A stretch of DNA of 64,000 nucleotides from Solwaraspora sp. WMMD1047 (GTDB taxonomy: Bacteria > Actinomycetota > Actinomycetes > Mycobacteriales > Micromonosporaceae), in the NCBI RefSeq assembly GCF_029626155.1, contig NZ_JARUBL010000001.1:4506501-4570500 (forward strand). The letters run 5' to 3'. The notes beneath the pieces were generated by a model, which was not told the origin of the DNA, ran no database searches, and saw only the letters and a program-made list of their open reading frames with translations. Each line of letters opens with the position of its first letter. The first letter of the stretch is position 1. Positions 13,864 through 22,376 of the stretch are shown piece by piece. The position numbers and the translations under genes are program-made.

Positions 13864-14778
13864 CTATTCGCGGCCGGCCGTCTCCAGCCGAGCGGCCAGT
13901 TGATCCAGCAGATGACGCACCATTTCGCCGAGCGCCTCCGGCGGCATGTCGGCCGGCCGATGCCCGGTCAACTCGACGATCAGCGCCCCGGGCGTGTCCG
14001 CGACGCCCGGGCCGCGCGCCGCCACGACCAGTTGTCCGCTCTCGGACCGGATCTCCACACAACTTCGGCCCTGAAACAGTTCCACCGTGGAGAGCCGGGC
14101 ACCGGAGGCCGCGGAGACCAGGACCGCTCCCCCGACGTGGCTGGAGCTGGTCGATGGGTGCAATGCGGCGGTCAACAGCAGACCCAGGTGTCGGTCACTG
14201 ACGGTACGCAACAACGCGGCGACCGGCCCCGACCAGTCCCACCGCCCGCCCCGGTCCGCCATCGGCACGATCTGCAGCAGGCTCCCGGTGGCGAAGACGA
14301 CCACCCGTCCACCCGCCGTGGGAGCTGCGGACGTAGGCCGGACGTCGATCGGTCCCCGATCCGCCCAGACATCCCGGCCCGTCGCGCCGGCCGGGGTCTG
14401 CGCCGGGAACTCCCGCACTCCCTGGCCGGGCTGGAAGTCGGCGAAGACCCGGAGGTAGTCGCCGTACACCATGGGCAGGTCGAGTCCGGTGAGCCGGTCG
14501 AATATCGCCCGGCCGAGCTGCTCGCGGGGCCCGCGGTAGTCGAGCGACAGCTCGAAGTCGTACGCCGCGTACGCCGATTCCGCGTCGTCCAGGTCGGTAG
14601 CGGCCAGAGTCAACTGCCCCCAGCCGTCGGCGCCGATGAGCGCGTGGGCGTCGACCGGCAGCACGTAGTCCTCGCCGGAGTCGAAGTACCGGATCAGGTC
14701 CAGCGCCTCGGCGACCCGGTGGGCCAGGAGCTGGCCCGGACCCGGGTGCCGCAGGTAGATCTCGACGGTGTCGCCCAT
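13864..14778 (-). CDS. Hypothetical protein of the ESX-type locus
   Basis: The 304-residue protein starts at ATG 14778 (MGDTVEIYLRHPGPG), eleven bases after the WXG-like gene upstream and therefore probably cotranscribed. The N-terminal half (DLIRYFDSGEDYVLPVDA, YDFELSLDY, YGDYLRVFADF) looks folded. The C-terminal half has alternating strands (GGRVVVFATG, LLLTAALHPSTS, ALIVELTGH). I see no signal peptide or known motif. A type VII chaperone or secretion-associated protein would fit the setting, but nothing in the sequence proves this. Confidence 0.75.
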   Translation of the reverse strand: MGDTVEIYLRHPGPGQLLAHRVAEALDLIRYFDSGEDYVLPVDAHALIGADGWGQLTLAATDLDDAESAYAAYDFELSLDYRGPREQLGRAIFDRLTGLDLPMVYGDYLRVFADFQPGQGVREFPAQTPAGATGRDVWADRGPIDVRPTSAAPTAGGRVVVFATGSLLQIVPMADRGGRWDWSGPVAALLRTVSDRHLGLLLTAALHPSTSSSHVGGAVLVSAASGARLSTVELFQGRSCVEIRSESGQLVVAARGPGVADTPGALIVELTGHRPADMPPEALGEMVRHLLDQLAARLETAGRE

Positions 14779-14789
14779 TCAGGTGCCCA

Positions 14790-15143
14790 CTAGATGTTCG
14801 TCTCGTTGATCCTGGTGGCGTTGTCGATGTCGGTGCCCTGGAACTCGGTCATCGCCAGGATGGTGCCGTCACCCACCCGGGACAGTCCCTCGCCGGCCCG
14901 GTTCATGCCGGTCTCCACCAGGTCCGGCAACGACTCCTCGGCACCGTCGGGGACGGCGTAATAGGTCGTCTCGAAGGCGTTGCCGTACTGGTCGGAGCCC
15001 CAGGGCCGCTCGGCGTGCACGGCGTTGATCTCACAGAGCACCGCCTGGGTCTCGGTCTTGAACGACTCGGCGATCGAGCGCAGGACCGCGCCGGTGCCGG
15101 CGACCTCGTTGGGGTCGCCGTCGACGTTAAGAAACGTACCCAT
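14790..15143 (-). CDS. WXG100-like ESX secretion substrate
   Basis: The 117-residue protein begins MGTFLNVDGDPNEVAG and contains a helix, a PWGSDQYG turn (W-x-S/G type) near the middle and a second helix, the layout of ESX/WXG100-type proteins that form helical hairpins and leave through type VII secretion. It is slightly longer than the usual 95-100 residues, with a C-terminal extension (FQGTDIDNATRINETNI). Its first 17 bases overlap the 15127-15543 gene, the usual EspL-like/Esx-like pairing in actinomycete effector loci. Confidence 0.75.
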   Translation of the reverse strand: MGTFLNVDGDPNEVAGTGAVLRSIAESFKTETQAVLCEINAVHAERPWGSDQYGNAFETTYYAVPDGAEESLPDLVETGMNRAGEGLSRVGDGTILAMTEFQGTDIDNATRINETNI

Positions 15144-15543
15144 GTCCCTCCTCGTCCTTCTTGCGCAGTGCCTGCGGCAGGTCGGCGTCGTGGTGCTCCA
15201 GCATCACGTCGAAGTCGGTCTTGCCGAGCAGCCCGTCGGTCTTCGGCAGCACCCGCTCCATGATCTCGCGGGTCTTCTGGTTGGCGTCCTCGACGGCCGC
15301 CCGGACGGTGGCCAGGATCGTCGCGGAGAGCGCCTTCGAGTTGGGGTTGCGGTAGACGCGGGGGTCGATCTCCAGTTCGATGAGCTGGCCGCGCGGGCCG
15401 ACCACCGCCTTGACCAGGCGGTCGTCCGACCAGGCCGTACCGGTGATCTCCATGACCTGCTGGCGGGTCTGGGCGGCGTCGTCGAGGGTGCGTTTCAGCC
15501 CGTCGAGCACGCCGTGGATCGCCGACCACTGCGGACGTTCCAT
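15127..15543 (-). CDS. YbaB/EbfC-like (EspL-like) protein
   Basis: The 138-residue protein has the YbaB-type pattern: an N-terminal helix, then VVGPRGQLIELEIDPRVYRN, then a helix rich in Ala/Glu (AVEDANQKTREIMERV). YbaB-like proteins in type VII loci (EspL) are thought to act as chaperones or regulators of substrates. ATG 15543 is the first gene of its block and lies 85 bases downstream of the SseB-like gene. The C-terminus (FDVMLEHHDADLPQALRKKDEE) is charged and may bind the partner. Confidence 0.7.
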   Translation of the reverse strand: MERPQWSAIHGVLDGLKRTLDDAAQTRQQVMEITGTAWSDDRLVKAVVGPRGQLIELEIDPRVYRNPNSKALSATILATVRAAVEDANQKTREIMERVLPKTDGLLGKTDFDVMLEHHDADLPQALRKKDEEGHGYVS

Positions 15544-15628
15544 CTCCTCGCCTCCCCCCGGGGCCGCGAGGGCGCCGACCAGGCGTCCTCTGGTTTCGAC
15601 AATAGATGACGGTGGCGCGGTGCGGGGT

Positions 15629-16597
15629 TCAGCCCTCGCCCCCGCGGAGCAGATCAGCCACCCCGCCGGCCCGCTGTTGCGGGATGGGCGGGGGCACCGG
15701 TGGCGGGTCCGCCGCCGGCCGCGCCGGGTCCCGGGTCGGATCCACGGGTACGCCGGCCGCGTCGGACCGGGTCGCCGGATCGGGATCGGCTCCGTCCGCC
15801 GGGTCGGCGTCGGGTCCGGTCTGTCGGGCGGCCAGTGCGGCGGCGTGCGCCAGCAGCCCCGGCACCCGGTGGCCGGGCAGCGATATCGCGATCGGCGAGG
15901 CCGGGTTCACGACGAGCCGGAAGCCGGCGTCGGGCCACTGCCGCAGCACCTCGACCAGGTCGAGGGTGACCGTCGGCAGGTCCAGGCCGCGCCCGGCGAA
16001 GAAGTCGGCGTACCGCTGCGGCGAGGTGAACACCGGGATGGTCGCCACCCCGTCCACATCCACCGCCTGGGTCGGGACGGTCACCCGCGCCGTCACCAGC
16101 AGGTCGAGCAGCACCTCACCGTCGAGCGCGGCGAGCGCGTCGCGCAGCAGCCGCTCCAGTTCGGTGGCGGGGGTGAAGCCGGCCAGTTCGGTCGCGTCCG
16201 GCAGCAGTGCCGCGAGGTCGTCCGGTGCCACCAGCACCCCGATCGGGGTCACCGGGTTGACCGCCAGCCCCCACCCGGCCGGGGTGGTCCGGGCCAGCTC
16301 CGCGAGGCTGGTCGCCCGCCAGCCGTCGGCGGTGACGGTCCGGTGCAGGCCCTCGGGCGAGGTGAACACCGGCAGGTACGGCACGCCGTCGCGGTCGCGG
16401 GTGAGTAGCCGCTGCCGTCCGGTGTCCGCCGGCTCACCGCCGTCCTGGAAGCCGGGTAGGTAGAGCGGGACGCCGGCCAGGATGCCCAGCAGCTCGGCCA
16501 GGTCGCTGTTGTCGGCGGCGGCACGCAGCCGACGCTCCACCTCGTTCGCCGGTGTCCAGGGCGCCGCCCCGGAATCCTCGCTCATCGGCGCCGTCAT
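15629..16597 (-). CDS. SseB-domain protein
   Basis: The 322-residue protein starts at ATG 16597 in an ATGA overlap with the upstream gene; a second ATG at 16585 is also possible. It contains two SseB-like repeats: each has LP.F(T)SPE/Q (PYLPVFTSPEG, IPVFTSPQR) followed by LA/LVVNP.(T/S)PI. SseB domains are common beside ESX effector genes and are thought to assist substrates, but the mechanism is not established. The C-terminus is Pro/Asp-rich (DPADGADPDPA, PPPVPPP) and probably disordered. Confidence 0.75.
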   Translation of the reverse strand: MTAPMSEDSGAAPWTPANEVERRLRAAADNSDLAELLGILAGVPLYLPGFQDGGEPADTGRQRLLTRDRDGVPYLPVFTSPEGLHRTVTADGWRATSLAELARTTPAGWGLAVNPVTPIGVLVAPDDLAALLPDATELAGFTPATELERLLRDALAALDGEVLLDLLVTARVTVPTQAVDVDGVATIPVFTSPQRYADFFAGRGLDLPTVTLDLVEVLRQWPDAGFRLVVNPASPIAISLPGHRVPGLLAHAAALAARQTGPDADPADGADPDPATRSDAAGVPVDPTRDPARPAADPPPVPPPIPQQRAGGVADLLRGGEG

Positions 16598-17715
16598 CGG
16601 GCCTCGAAGAGTGCCGCGAGGGCGTCCCGGCCGACCCGGTCCGGTGGTTGCCAGGGCGCCTTCATCCGGGCCGGCAGACCTGCGCCGATCTGGTCGTCGC
16701 GCAGCTCGCGGAGCTGGCCCTGGTCGACCTGGTGCTGGGCCATCGCGCGCAGCGTCCGTGGCGGCTCGACCAGCCGCGCGCAGAGGTCCTCGACACTGTC
16801 CGCGCACCGGGTCAGGAGGTTCGCGCAGATGTGGTCGGCGTCGAGGTCGTCCCGGTCGCGCGGGTCGTCGTCGTCGAGGTACCAGACCGAGTCGAGGTCA
16901 CCGCCGGCGATCCGCACGGCGAGCAGCCCGCCCTGCACGTATCCGATCGGCAGGAAGTCGACGGTCAGCCGGTCGCGTAGCCAGTCGACCAGGTAGGAGA
17001 GGTCCTGGTGCCGGTCGGTGCGGGCGATCCCGAACAGCTGCTGGTCGGCGAGGAACCCGTGACCGGGCAGCACGGCCGGGCCCGCGGGTCCGGCACCGTT
17101 CGTGGCGGCCAGAAATCGCCGGTACGCCACCGGCAGCGGCCGGCCAAGCGCCTGCTCCAGCAGGGTGAGCAGTTCCTCCGGTACGGCTTCGGCACCGGCC
17201 AGTGGCACCGCCGCCGCCGGCTCGTCGGATCGGACCCCCGAGCCAGCCACCGCCACGGTGCTGAGTCCACCACCGTGCCGGAAGGCGCCGTGCAGTTCGA
17301 TCGGGACCAGCGCGATCTCGCGGGTCATCGCCACGTGCGCCCAGCACCAGCCGGCCGGCGTCGACACCGCCGGCTCGGCCAATGACCGAGGGCCAGCCGG
17401 ATCGGCCGCGGGTGGTGGCGCGGCCGGTGCTGGGCGGGCGGGCCAGAGTGGGTCGCCGTCGGGTTCGGCGGCGGCCCGGGCCATCGTCAGGTTCGCGGCC
17501 AGCACGTCGACCACCCGTACCTCGTGCCGGGTCAGCCCGGGCGGCGGTGGGGGCAGCTCCAGGACCGCTCGGGCGCAGAGCGGCCAGTCCGGGTAGCCGT
17601 GCGGGGTGATCAGCACGCCCTGCCGGTAGCGGACCCGCAGCACCGGCGAGCCGGGGTGGATGACGCTCAGCGCGTACCTGGCTCCGGGCGGTCCGGCCGG
17701 CGCGGTGCCGGTCAT
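16594..17715 (-). CDS. SMI1/KNR4 (SUKH)-like protein of the ESX locus
   Basis: The 373-residue product has an N-terminal region with VRYRQGVLITPHGYPDW, a central LPVAYRRFLAATNGAGP segment, then FLADQQLFGI and LDSVWYLDDDDP. The LP..Y..FL...NG motif and the acidic region typify SMI1/KNR4/SUKH proteins, which often serve as immunity or adaptor proteins in toxin loci. It is coupled at both ends (ATGA with 15629-16597, ATGA with 17712-18338), so one operon. The long N-terminal extension with TPAGWCWAHVAM is not part of the usual SUKH fold. Confidence 0.65.
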   Translation of the reverse strand: MTGTAPAGPPGARYALSVIHPGSPVLRVRYRQGVLITPHGYPDWPLCARAVLELPPPPPGLTRHEVRVVDVLAANLTMARAAAEPDGDPLWPARPAPAAPPPAADPAGPRSLAEPAVSTPAGWCWAHVAMTREIALVPIELHGAFRHGGGLSTVAVAGSGVRSDEPAAAVPLAGAEAVPEELLTLLEQALGRPLPVAYRRFLAATNGAGPAGPAVLPGHGFLADQQLFGIARTDRHQDLSYLVDWLRDRLTVDFLPIGYVQGGLLAVRIAGGDLDSVWYLDDDDPRDRDDLDADHICANLLTRCADSVEDLCARLVEPPRTLRAMAQHQVDQGQLRELRDDQIGAGLPARMKAPWQPPDRVGRDALAALFEAR

Positions 17716-18338
17716 GGTGCCAGGCGGGCGAATGTCCCGGCCGCGACCCGGGCGAGCCGTTCCGGGGTGTCGTCGGGCAGCTTGTCGGCGTCCCGGATGA
17801 CCCGTATCTGGATCTGGAGCATGAGATTGCCGTGCTGGCTGTTGAGTTCCATGGCGCGTTCGTCGCCGAACCAGAAGGCGGCCGTTCCGGCGCCGGCGAT
17901 GTCGGTGGGCTGGCTGCGTGCCTTGCGCCGCGCGGTGTCGAAGTACTCCCTGGCCCAGCGCCCGTCTGGAAACAGCTCCGCGTCGAGGGTGAAGGCGACC
18001 AGGGACCGTGCCGAGGAGTGGGAGACAGCGCAGAGCCGGGCGCTATCGGCCAGTGGGGTATCGGCCGTCGGGTAGATCTCGGCGATCGGGGTCAGGTCGG
18101 CCCGCCGGCAGAGCGAGCCGGTCATCACGTAGGTCGGGCCCTGGTCGGCGGGGGTGGTGGCGGGTGCGGTCGTGCTCGGCGGCAACGGTGGCAGGGTCAG
18201 CACCGGGCCGGAGTCCGGGTCGCCGGCCGGGTCGCCGCCGCCGCACGCCGCCGCCGTGAGCAGCGCGGCAACGGCGAGCACGGCCACTGACAACCGGACG
18301 GCCGGTCGGGCGGCGCGCGGGGCGGGACGGCCGGTCAC
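17712..18338 (-). CDS. Putative lipoprotein of the ESX locus
   Basis: The 208-residue protein starts at GTG 18338, overlapping the upstream stop (GTGA). An Arg-rich n-region is followed by LSVAVLAVAALLTAAACGGG, a lipoprotein signal with Cys in a TAAAC lipobox, then a Pro/Thr linker. The mature part contains two Cys (SLCRRADL, RLCAVSH) and FTLDAELFPDGRWAREYFD, similar to the DUF3558-like lipoproteins of actinomycetes. It is presumably anchored on the outer face of the membrane near the secretion machinery. Confidence 0.75.
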   Translation of the reverse strand: MTGRPAPRAARPAVRLSVAVLAVAALLTAAACGGGDPAGDPDSGPVLTLPPLPPSTTAPATTPADQGPTYVMTGSLCRRADLTPIAEIYPTADTPLADSARLCAVSHSSARSLVAFTLDAELFPDGRWAREYFDTARRKARSQPTDIAGAGTAAFWFGDERAMELNSQHGNLMLQIQIRVIRDADKLPDDTPERLARVAAGTFARLAP

Positions 18339-20338
18339 GCGCCGAGGGTGGGCTTCGGCTCGGCCGCGGGAGTCGTCGGACGGGCGCCGTCCAACACGCC
18401 GCCGCCCGGGGTCTCGACGGTCCACGCGCCCTCCTTGTCGAGAATCTTGCGGATCTTCTCGAATTCGCGGTCCGTGCTGCTGACCTCGGGCTGCTCCGGG
18501 GCGATCTTGCGGGAGGTGATCTCGCCGGGCTGGCTGCCGAACGCGGCCTTCCGCAGCCCGCGCAACACGCCGGCGGATTCGGTCGGCACCCGTTGGCCCG
18601 GTGCCGGTCGGGCGGGACGCCCGACGATCGGGGTGGTGCGCCGCGGCGGCGGGGCCAGCGGATTGGCCGGCGCGTTCGGGTCGCTGGTCGGCACCGCGGG
18701 CCGGATGGGCGGGATCGCGCGGGTGTCCTTCGGGCGCGGTCGGCCGAGCACCGGCGGCGCCGCGTCCGGCCGGAACGCCGACGAGCCTGGACCGCGCGAA
18801 CCTCCGCCGGGGCCGTGGGTGGTCGGGTCGCCGCGGCGGGGGCCGCCCGGCCGGGGGGTGGGCGGCGTCGCCCGTGGGTTGCGCAGCACCGGCGAGGACG
18901 GCGCCGCCGGCGGCGAGCCGAACTGGTTTCCGCCGGTGCGGGCGGTCGGGACGGCCGGGGTCTGGGTCTCCGGGCCGCGCCGGTTGCCCTGCGGGTTGGC
19001 CGGCGCGGCGGGTGCGCCCTCGGCCGGTCCGCGGCGCCGGATCTGCGGCGGGGGCGGCGGCTGGCCCGCCCGGGACTGCGGCATCGACGGGGGCAGACCC
19101 TCCCCGGTCGGCGTCACACCGGCACGCAACACGCCGGGCGTCCCGCCGGTGGGCAGGTTGCTCAGCAGGCCCTTGCCGGGCAGCGCCGGCAGGCCGCCGG
19201 GACGCAGCGCGGGCGAGGTGGACGGCAGGCCGCCGGGCAGTGTCCTCGGCAGCACCGGGGGCAGCACCGGCGGGGCGACCGGCGGCGCCGTGACGTTGGG
19301 CGCGGTGATGTCCGGACCGGTCAGATTCGCACCGGAGCCGTCGGGTGCGGTGAGTTCGGGTACGACGTTCGGCGCGGTGATGTTCGGTCCGGTCAGGTTC
19401 GCGTTCGAGAGATCGGGGGCGTCGATGTCCGGGGCGGCGGTGGGCGCGGTGATGTTCGGCCGGTTGATGTTCGGGGTCAACCGGGGTGGCGAGATGTTCG
19501 GCACGCCCAGGCCGTCGAGCTTGTGCCGGGCGATGAACTCGGGGTTCGGCCGGACGGCGTCGCTCGGGCCCTCGTAGACGGTGGCCCGACCGCCGGCGAA
19601 GTCCTCGTTCATCACCGACCAGTAGTCGCGGGCCATGCCGAACTGGACCTTCTGCGCCTCCCAGTTCCAGGCGAGCTGGTTGTCCCGCATGAACGTGACG
19701 TACTGGTCGGCACCGGGGGTGCCGGGAACCAGGTCGTCGACCGACTGGTAGCCCTTGTTCTCCAGGTATCGCGTGCTGGCGTCCACCATGCCCTGCGTGT
19801 AGCGATCCCAGAGCTGGGACATCTCCCGCTGCCGGTTCTCGATGACGGCGGCGAGCGAGAGCGTGCCCATCCAGTTGGTGACGGCCGCATCCTCCCAGGC
19901 GTCGATCGACAGCAGCGTCGCGCCGGGGCCCCGGGCCAGGAAGGCGTCGGCTCCCTGGCCGGTCCACCCGCCGTTGCCGCCGCTGCCGTCCTTGAGCTTG
20001 GACGCCGCGTCGTAGACCCGGGTGCGCAGGTCGTCGAGGACCTGGTTCACCTCGTACCAGCGGTCGGCTAGCTGGCGGACCACGGTGGCGTCCTGCCCCA
20101 TGATCCGCTTGTAGATCTTCTCGATGCTGTCCTGGTAGAAGGCCTGCTTCTCCTCGTCCGAGGAGAGCACCCGACCCTCCTCGGTGTCCCAGTTGGTGGT
20201 CGGCTCGATGTAGTCACCGCTGGGCGGGGCGGGGTAGTAGCGGATGTCCTCGCCCATCCGGTTGGCGAGCCGCCGGTTATCCATGAGCTGCTGGTTCTGC
20301 GCCGTCGAGTAGCCGAAGTACTCCTCTTCGCCCGGCAT
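18335..20338 (-). CDS. Large WXG-domain type VII substrate with N-(I/L)-T-x-P repeats and proline-rich tail
   Basis: The 667-residue protein starts at ATG 20338. Residues 1-260 form a helical export domain with GGWTGQGADAF (WXG turn). This is followed by tandem repeats of the type N-(I/L)-T-(A/G)-P (PNINRPNITAP, NANLTGPNITAP) at about 19290-19480, then a long Pro/Arg/Gly-rich tail. The C-terminal 70 residues look folded (LRKAAFGSQPGEITSR, EFEKIRKILDKEGAW). This layout, an export domain with a cell-surface stalk, fits a PPE-like or wall-associated effector. No catalytic motif was found. Confidence 0.75.
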   Translation of the reverse strand: MPGEEEYFGYSTAQNQQLMDNRRLANRMGEDIRYYPAPPSGDYIEPTTNWDTEEGRVLSSDEEKQAFYQDSIEKIYKRIMGQDATVVRQLADRWYEVNQVLDDLRTRVYDAASKLKDGSGGNGGWTGQGADAFLARGPGATLLSIDAWEDAAVTNWMGTLSLAAVIENRQREMSQLWDRYTQGMVDASTRYLENKGYQSVDDLVPGTPGADQYVTFMRDNQLAWNWEAQKVQFGMARDYWSVMNEDFAGGRATVYEGPSDAVRPNPEFIARHKLDGLGVPNISPPRLTPNINRPNITAPTAAPDIDAPDLSNANLTGPNITAPNVVPELTAPDGSGANLTGPDITAPNVTAPPVAPPVLPPVLPRTLPGGLPSTSPALRPGGLPALPGKGLLSNLPTGGTPGVLRAGVTPTGEGLPPSMPQSRAGQPPPPPQIRRRGPAEGAPAAPANPQGNRRGPETQTPAVPTARTGGNQFGSPPAAPSSPVLRNPRATPPTPRPGGPRRGDPTTHGPGGGSRGPGSSAFRPDAAPPVLGRPRPKDTRAIPPIRPAVPTSDPNAPANPLAPPPRRTTPIVGRPARPAPGQRVPTESAGVLRGLRKAAFGSQPGEITSRKIAPEQPEVSSTDREFEKIRKILDKEGAWTVETPGGGVLDGARPTTPAAEPKPTLGA

Positions 20339-20349
20339 GGCCCGTCCCC

Positions 20350-21348
20350 TCAGTACCCGACGCCGTAGCTGCGGACCGTGTGCTCCTGGCCGTGCGAGTC
20401 GAGCTGCTCGACGGCGTCCTCGACGGGTCCCTGCGGCCCGCTGTCGCGGTGCTGGTCACGTTGGATGGTGGTGGTGCTGGTGACCGGCTCGCCCTGCTGA
20501 CCGTCGGTGGTGGTGCGGGTCTCGTTCGTCACCGTGATGGTGCCGTCGGGGTTGTCCACCGTGGTGGTGGTCGAGGTGCTGCCGTTCTGGTCGTCACCGC
20601 GACTGGTCGTGGTGGTGTTGACGTTCGAGCTGCCGCGGACCGAGTAGCTGCGGTCGGTCACCTGGGAGAGCACCTGGCCGTTGGCGCCGTAGACCGTGGT
20701 GGTGAGGACCTGGGAGTCGCTGGTCCAGCTCGACACGCCCGGCTCGGTCCTGCTCTGCACCACCCGGTAGGAGCCGTCGGAGTAGTGGTAGTAGGTGAGG
20801 CCGGCGGCCGGCGAGTAGGAGTAGCTGACCGGGACGCCGTCGCCCATCGCCGCCATGGCGTTGCTGCCGGTCGCCTCCGCCATCCGCTGCTCGTACTCCG
20901 ACCAGGTCTCCGCGTTGCGGAAATTGCCCGGTGGGCGGGCGCCGGGGTCGGAGAAGACGAAGCCGATGTCGTTCACGCTCGCCGCGTTCTCGGAGTCGGA
21001 GTTCTCGTAGAGTTCGGCGACCACCGCGGCAGCCGAGCCGATGTTGCGCACGCCCTCGGTGACGTCGGCGGTGAAGTGTTGGAAGTCGCTGAGCCGGTGG
21101 TTGAGGAACCGGGCGGCCTGCAGTCCTTCGGGGAAGGCTTCGCCGTCGTCGGAGGTGGCCAGACCGGTGGTGATCAGCATGTTCATCTGCGACATGGCGG
21201 TGTTGGCCGCGCCGGCCGCCTGCGCGGAGAGCATCGTCATCTCTTCGTAGTAGCTGACCAGGTCGGTGACCTCGACGTTGACCTTGTCACCGAACGACTG
21301 GTAGTCCGACTGCGTACCGCCGCCGGTGTCCTCGTCTGGTAACCCCAC
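20350..21348 (-). CDS. ESX-type substrate with Thr/Ser-rich C-terminus
   Basis: The 332-residue protein starts at GTG 21348 because GGGGGAGG lies four bases upstream; the ATG at 21378 has no such site. The N-terminal 110 residues are helical (KVNVEVTDLVSYYEEM, AQAAGAANTAMSQMN) as in type VII substrates. The middle has SYSYSPAAGLTYYHYSDGSY, and the C-terminal part is a run of Thr/Ser/Asp (TTTTSRGDDQNGSTST) resembling repetitive surface proteins. Probably secreted. It is the first gene after the hairpin at 21439-21488. Confidence 0.75.
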   Translation of the reverse strand: MGLPDEDTGGGTQSDYQSFGDKVNVEVTDLVSYYEEMTMLSAQAAGAANTAMSQMNMLITTGLATSDDGEAFPEGLQAARFLNHRLSDFQHFTADVTEGVRNIGSAAAVVAELYENSDSENAASVNDIGFVFSDPGARPPGNFRNAETWSEYEQRMAEATGSNAMAAMGDGVPVSYSYSPAAGLTYYHYSDGSYRVVQSRTEPGVSSWTSDSQVLTTTVYGANGQVLSQVTDRSYSVRGSSNVNTTTTSRGDDQNGSTSTTTTVDNPDGTITVTNETRTTTDGQQGEPVTSTTTIQRDQHRDSGPQGPVEDAVEQLDSHGQEHTVRSYGVGY

Positions 21349-21438
21349 TGTGCCTCCCCCGATCAGACTGCCGCGCACCCGGCCGATCCGTCTCGGACGC
21401 GCACCTTACAGCGTATTACCCGGCGGCCACGAAGGGCA

Positions 21439-21488
21439 GCCGACGGTCCCGGCGGAGAGACGCGTTCGTTCCCGCCGGGACCGTCGGC
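21439..21488. terminator. Perfect 17-bp inverted repeat hairpin
   Basis: Positions 21439-21455 are perfectly complementary to 21472-21488 with a 16-base loop. The hairpin lies between the stop of the WXG100 gene at 21508 and the GTG at 21348, both on the minus strand. There is no clear U-tract, so it could be a terminator or an mRNA-processing or attenuation element separating the small WXG100 genes from the rest of the effector operon. Confidence 0.75.
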
Positions 21489-21507
21489 CGATGCCGACCG
21501 GCCTGGT

Positions 21508-21792
21508 TCAGAAGTTGGCCGAGATCCGGTTGTCCACTTCCTGCATCCGCTCGGCGGAGGCGCCGAGCTTCATGCCGAGCCGGGCGAGCGCCTCCTTGAT
21601 CTCGGTGGCGCCCTGGTTCCACTGGGCCTGGGCCTGGTCGCACGCCTGGCCGGCGGCACCGGACCAGTCGTTGGCGAACATCTGCTGGAAGGCCTGGTAG
21701 AGCTCGCCCAGCTCGACGTCCAGGTTTCCCTGGTAGGTGCCGATCGCGGTCGCGACGTCGCCGATCGCGCCGAAGTTGTAGGTAATGCTCAT
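21508..21792 (-). CDS. WXG100 family protein (EsxA/EsxB-like)
   Basis: The 94-residue protein has the classic size and layout: helix, a DWSGAAGQACD turn (W-S-G, the WXG motif) and a second helix ending MQEVDNRISANF. WXG100 proteins dimerise and are exported by, or act as signals for, ESX/type VII systems. ATG 21792 is preceded by a purine-rich GAGGTG site. It is partner to the gene at 21842-22201. Confidence 0.85.
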   Translation of the reverse strand: MSITYNFGAIGDVATAIGTYQGNLDVELGELYQAFQQMFANDWSGAAGQACDQAQAQWNQGATEIKEALARLGMKLGASAERMQEVDNRISANF

Positions 21793-21841
21793 CGCTTAGT
21801 CACCTCTCGACTGTCTCAACCACCAGTTGGGGACGCTGTCG

Positions 21842-22201
21842 TCAGCCGCGCAGGGCGCTGATGACGGCGCTGTTGCCGGTCCCCTCCGCGGCGGCCCGGA
21901 TCTCCGCGGCCGCGTCCTCGTCCTGAACGCCGAACTGCGTCGAAGCGTCGCTGATCTTGCCGGACAGGCCGTCCAACGCATTCAGGATCTTCGTCAGACC
22001 CTCGTTGAGGTCACCCGAGACCATCTGCAGCGCGTTGTTGGCCGAGCCGGCCATGCCGGTACCGCTCAACGACGTGATGCGGTCGAGCAGTTGTGCCATC
22101 CCCGTCGCGAGCCGCTCGCCGGTGTCCTGGCACCGTTGCGCCATCGCATTGAGCTGCTCCTGGGTGGCGTGTACCTGTCCAACGCCTGGAGTATCCGTCA
22201 A
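21842..22201 (-). CDS. WXG100-like partner protein
   Basis: A helical protein of 119 residues if started at TTG 22201; an ATG at 22264 in the same frame would add 21 residues with a poorer ribosome context. It contains AMAQRCQDTGERLATGM, a GMAGSANNALQM turn and a second long helix with ILNALDGLSGKI. Size and tandem position with the WXG100 gene suggest the heterodimer partner. Start choice is uncertain. Confidence 0.65.
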   Translation of the reverse strand: MTDTPGVGQVHATQEQLNAMAQRCQDTGERLATGMAQLLDRITSLSGTGMAGSANNALQMVSGDLNEGLTKILNALDGLSGKISDASTQFGVQDEDAAAEIRAAAEGTGNSAVISALRG

Positions 22202-22376
22202 GGTGGATTCACCCCGCTCCTCTGTTACGCCCCCCGCCCAGGGGAGCCTCCCCTTGGGTCGCATGAAAGCTCATGCGCCGTGTCTCGCGACCCGAAGGTA
22301 GCGTCTATTGTCCACTCGGGCCACCCGGTCCAGACCGGATGCCTGCTTTGCTCGCAAATGCCGCTTGGCTCGTTCC

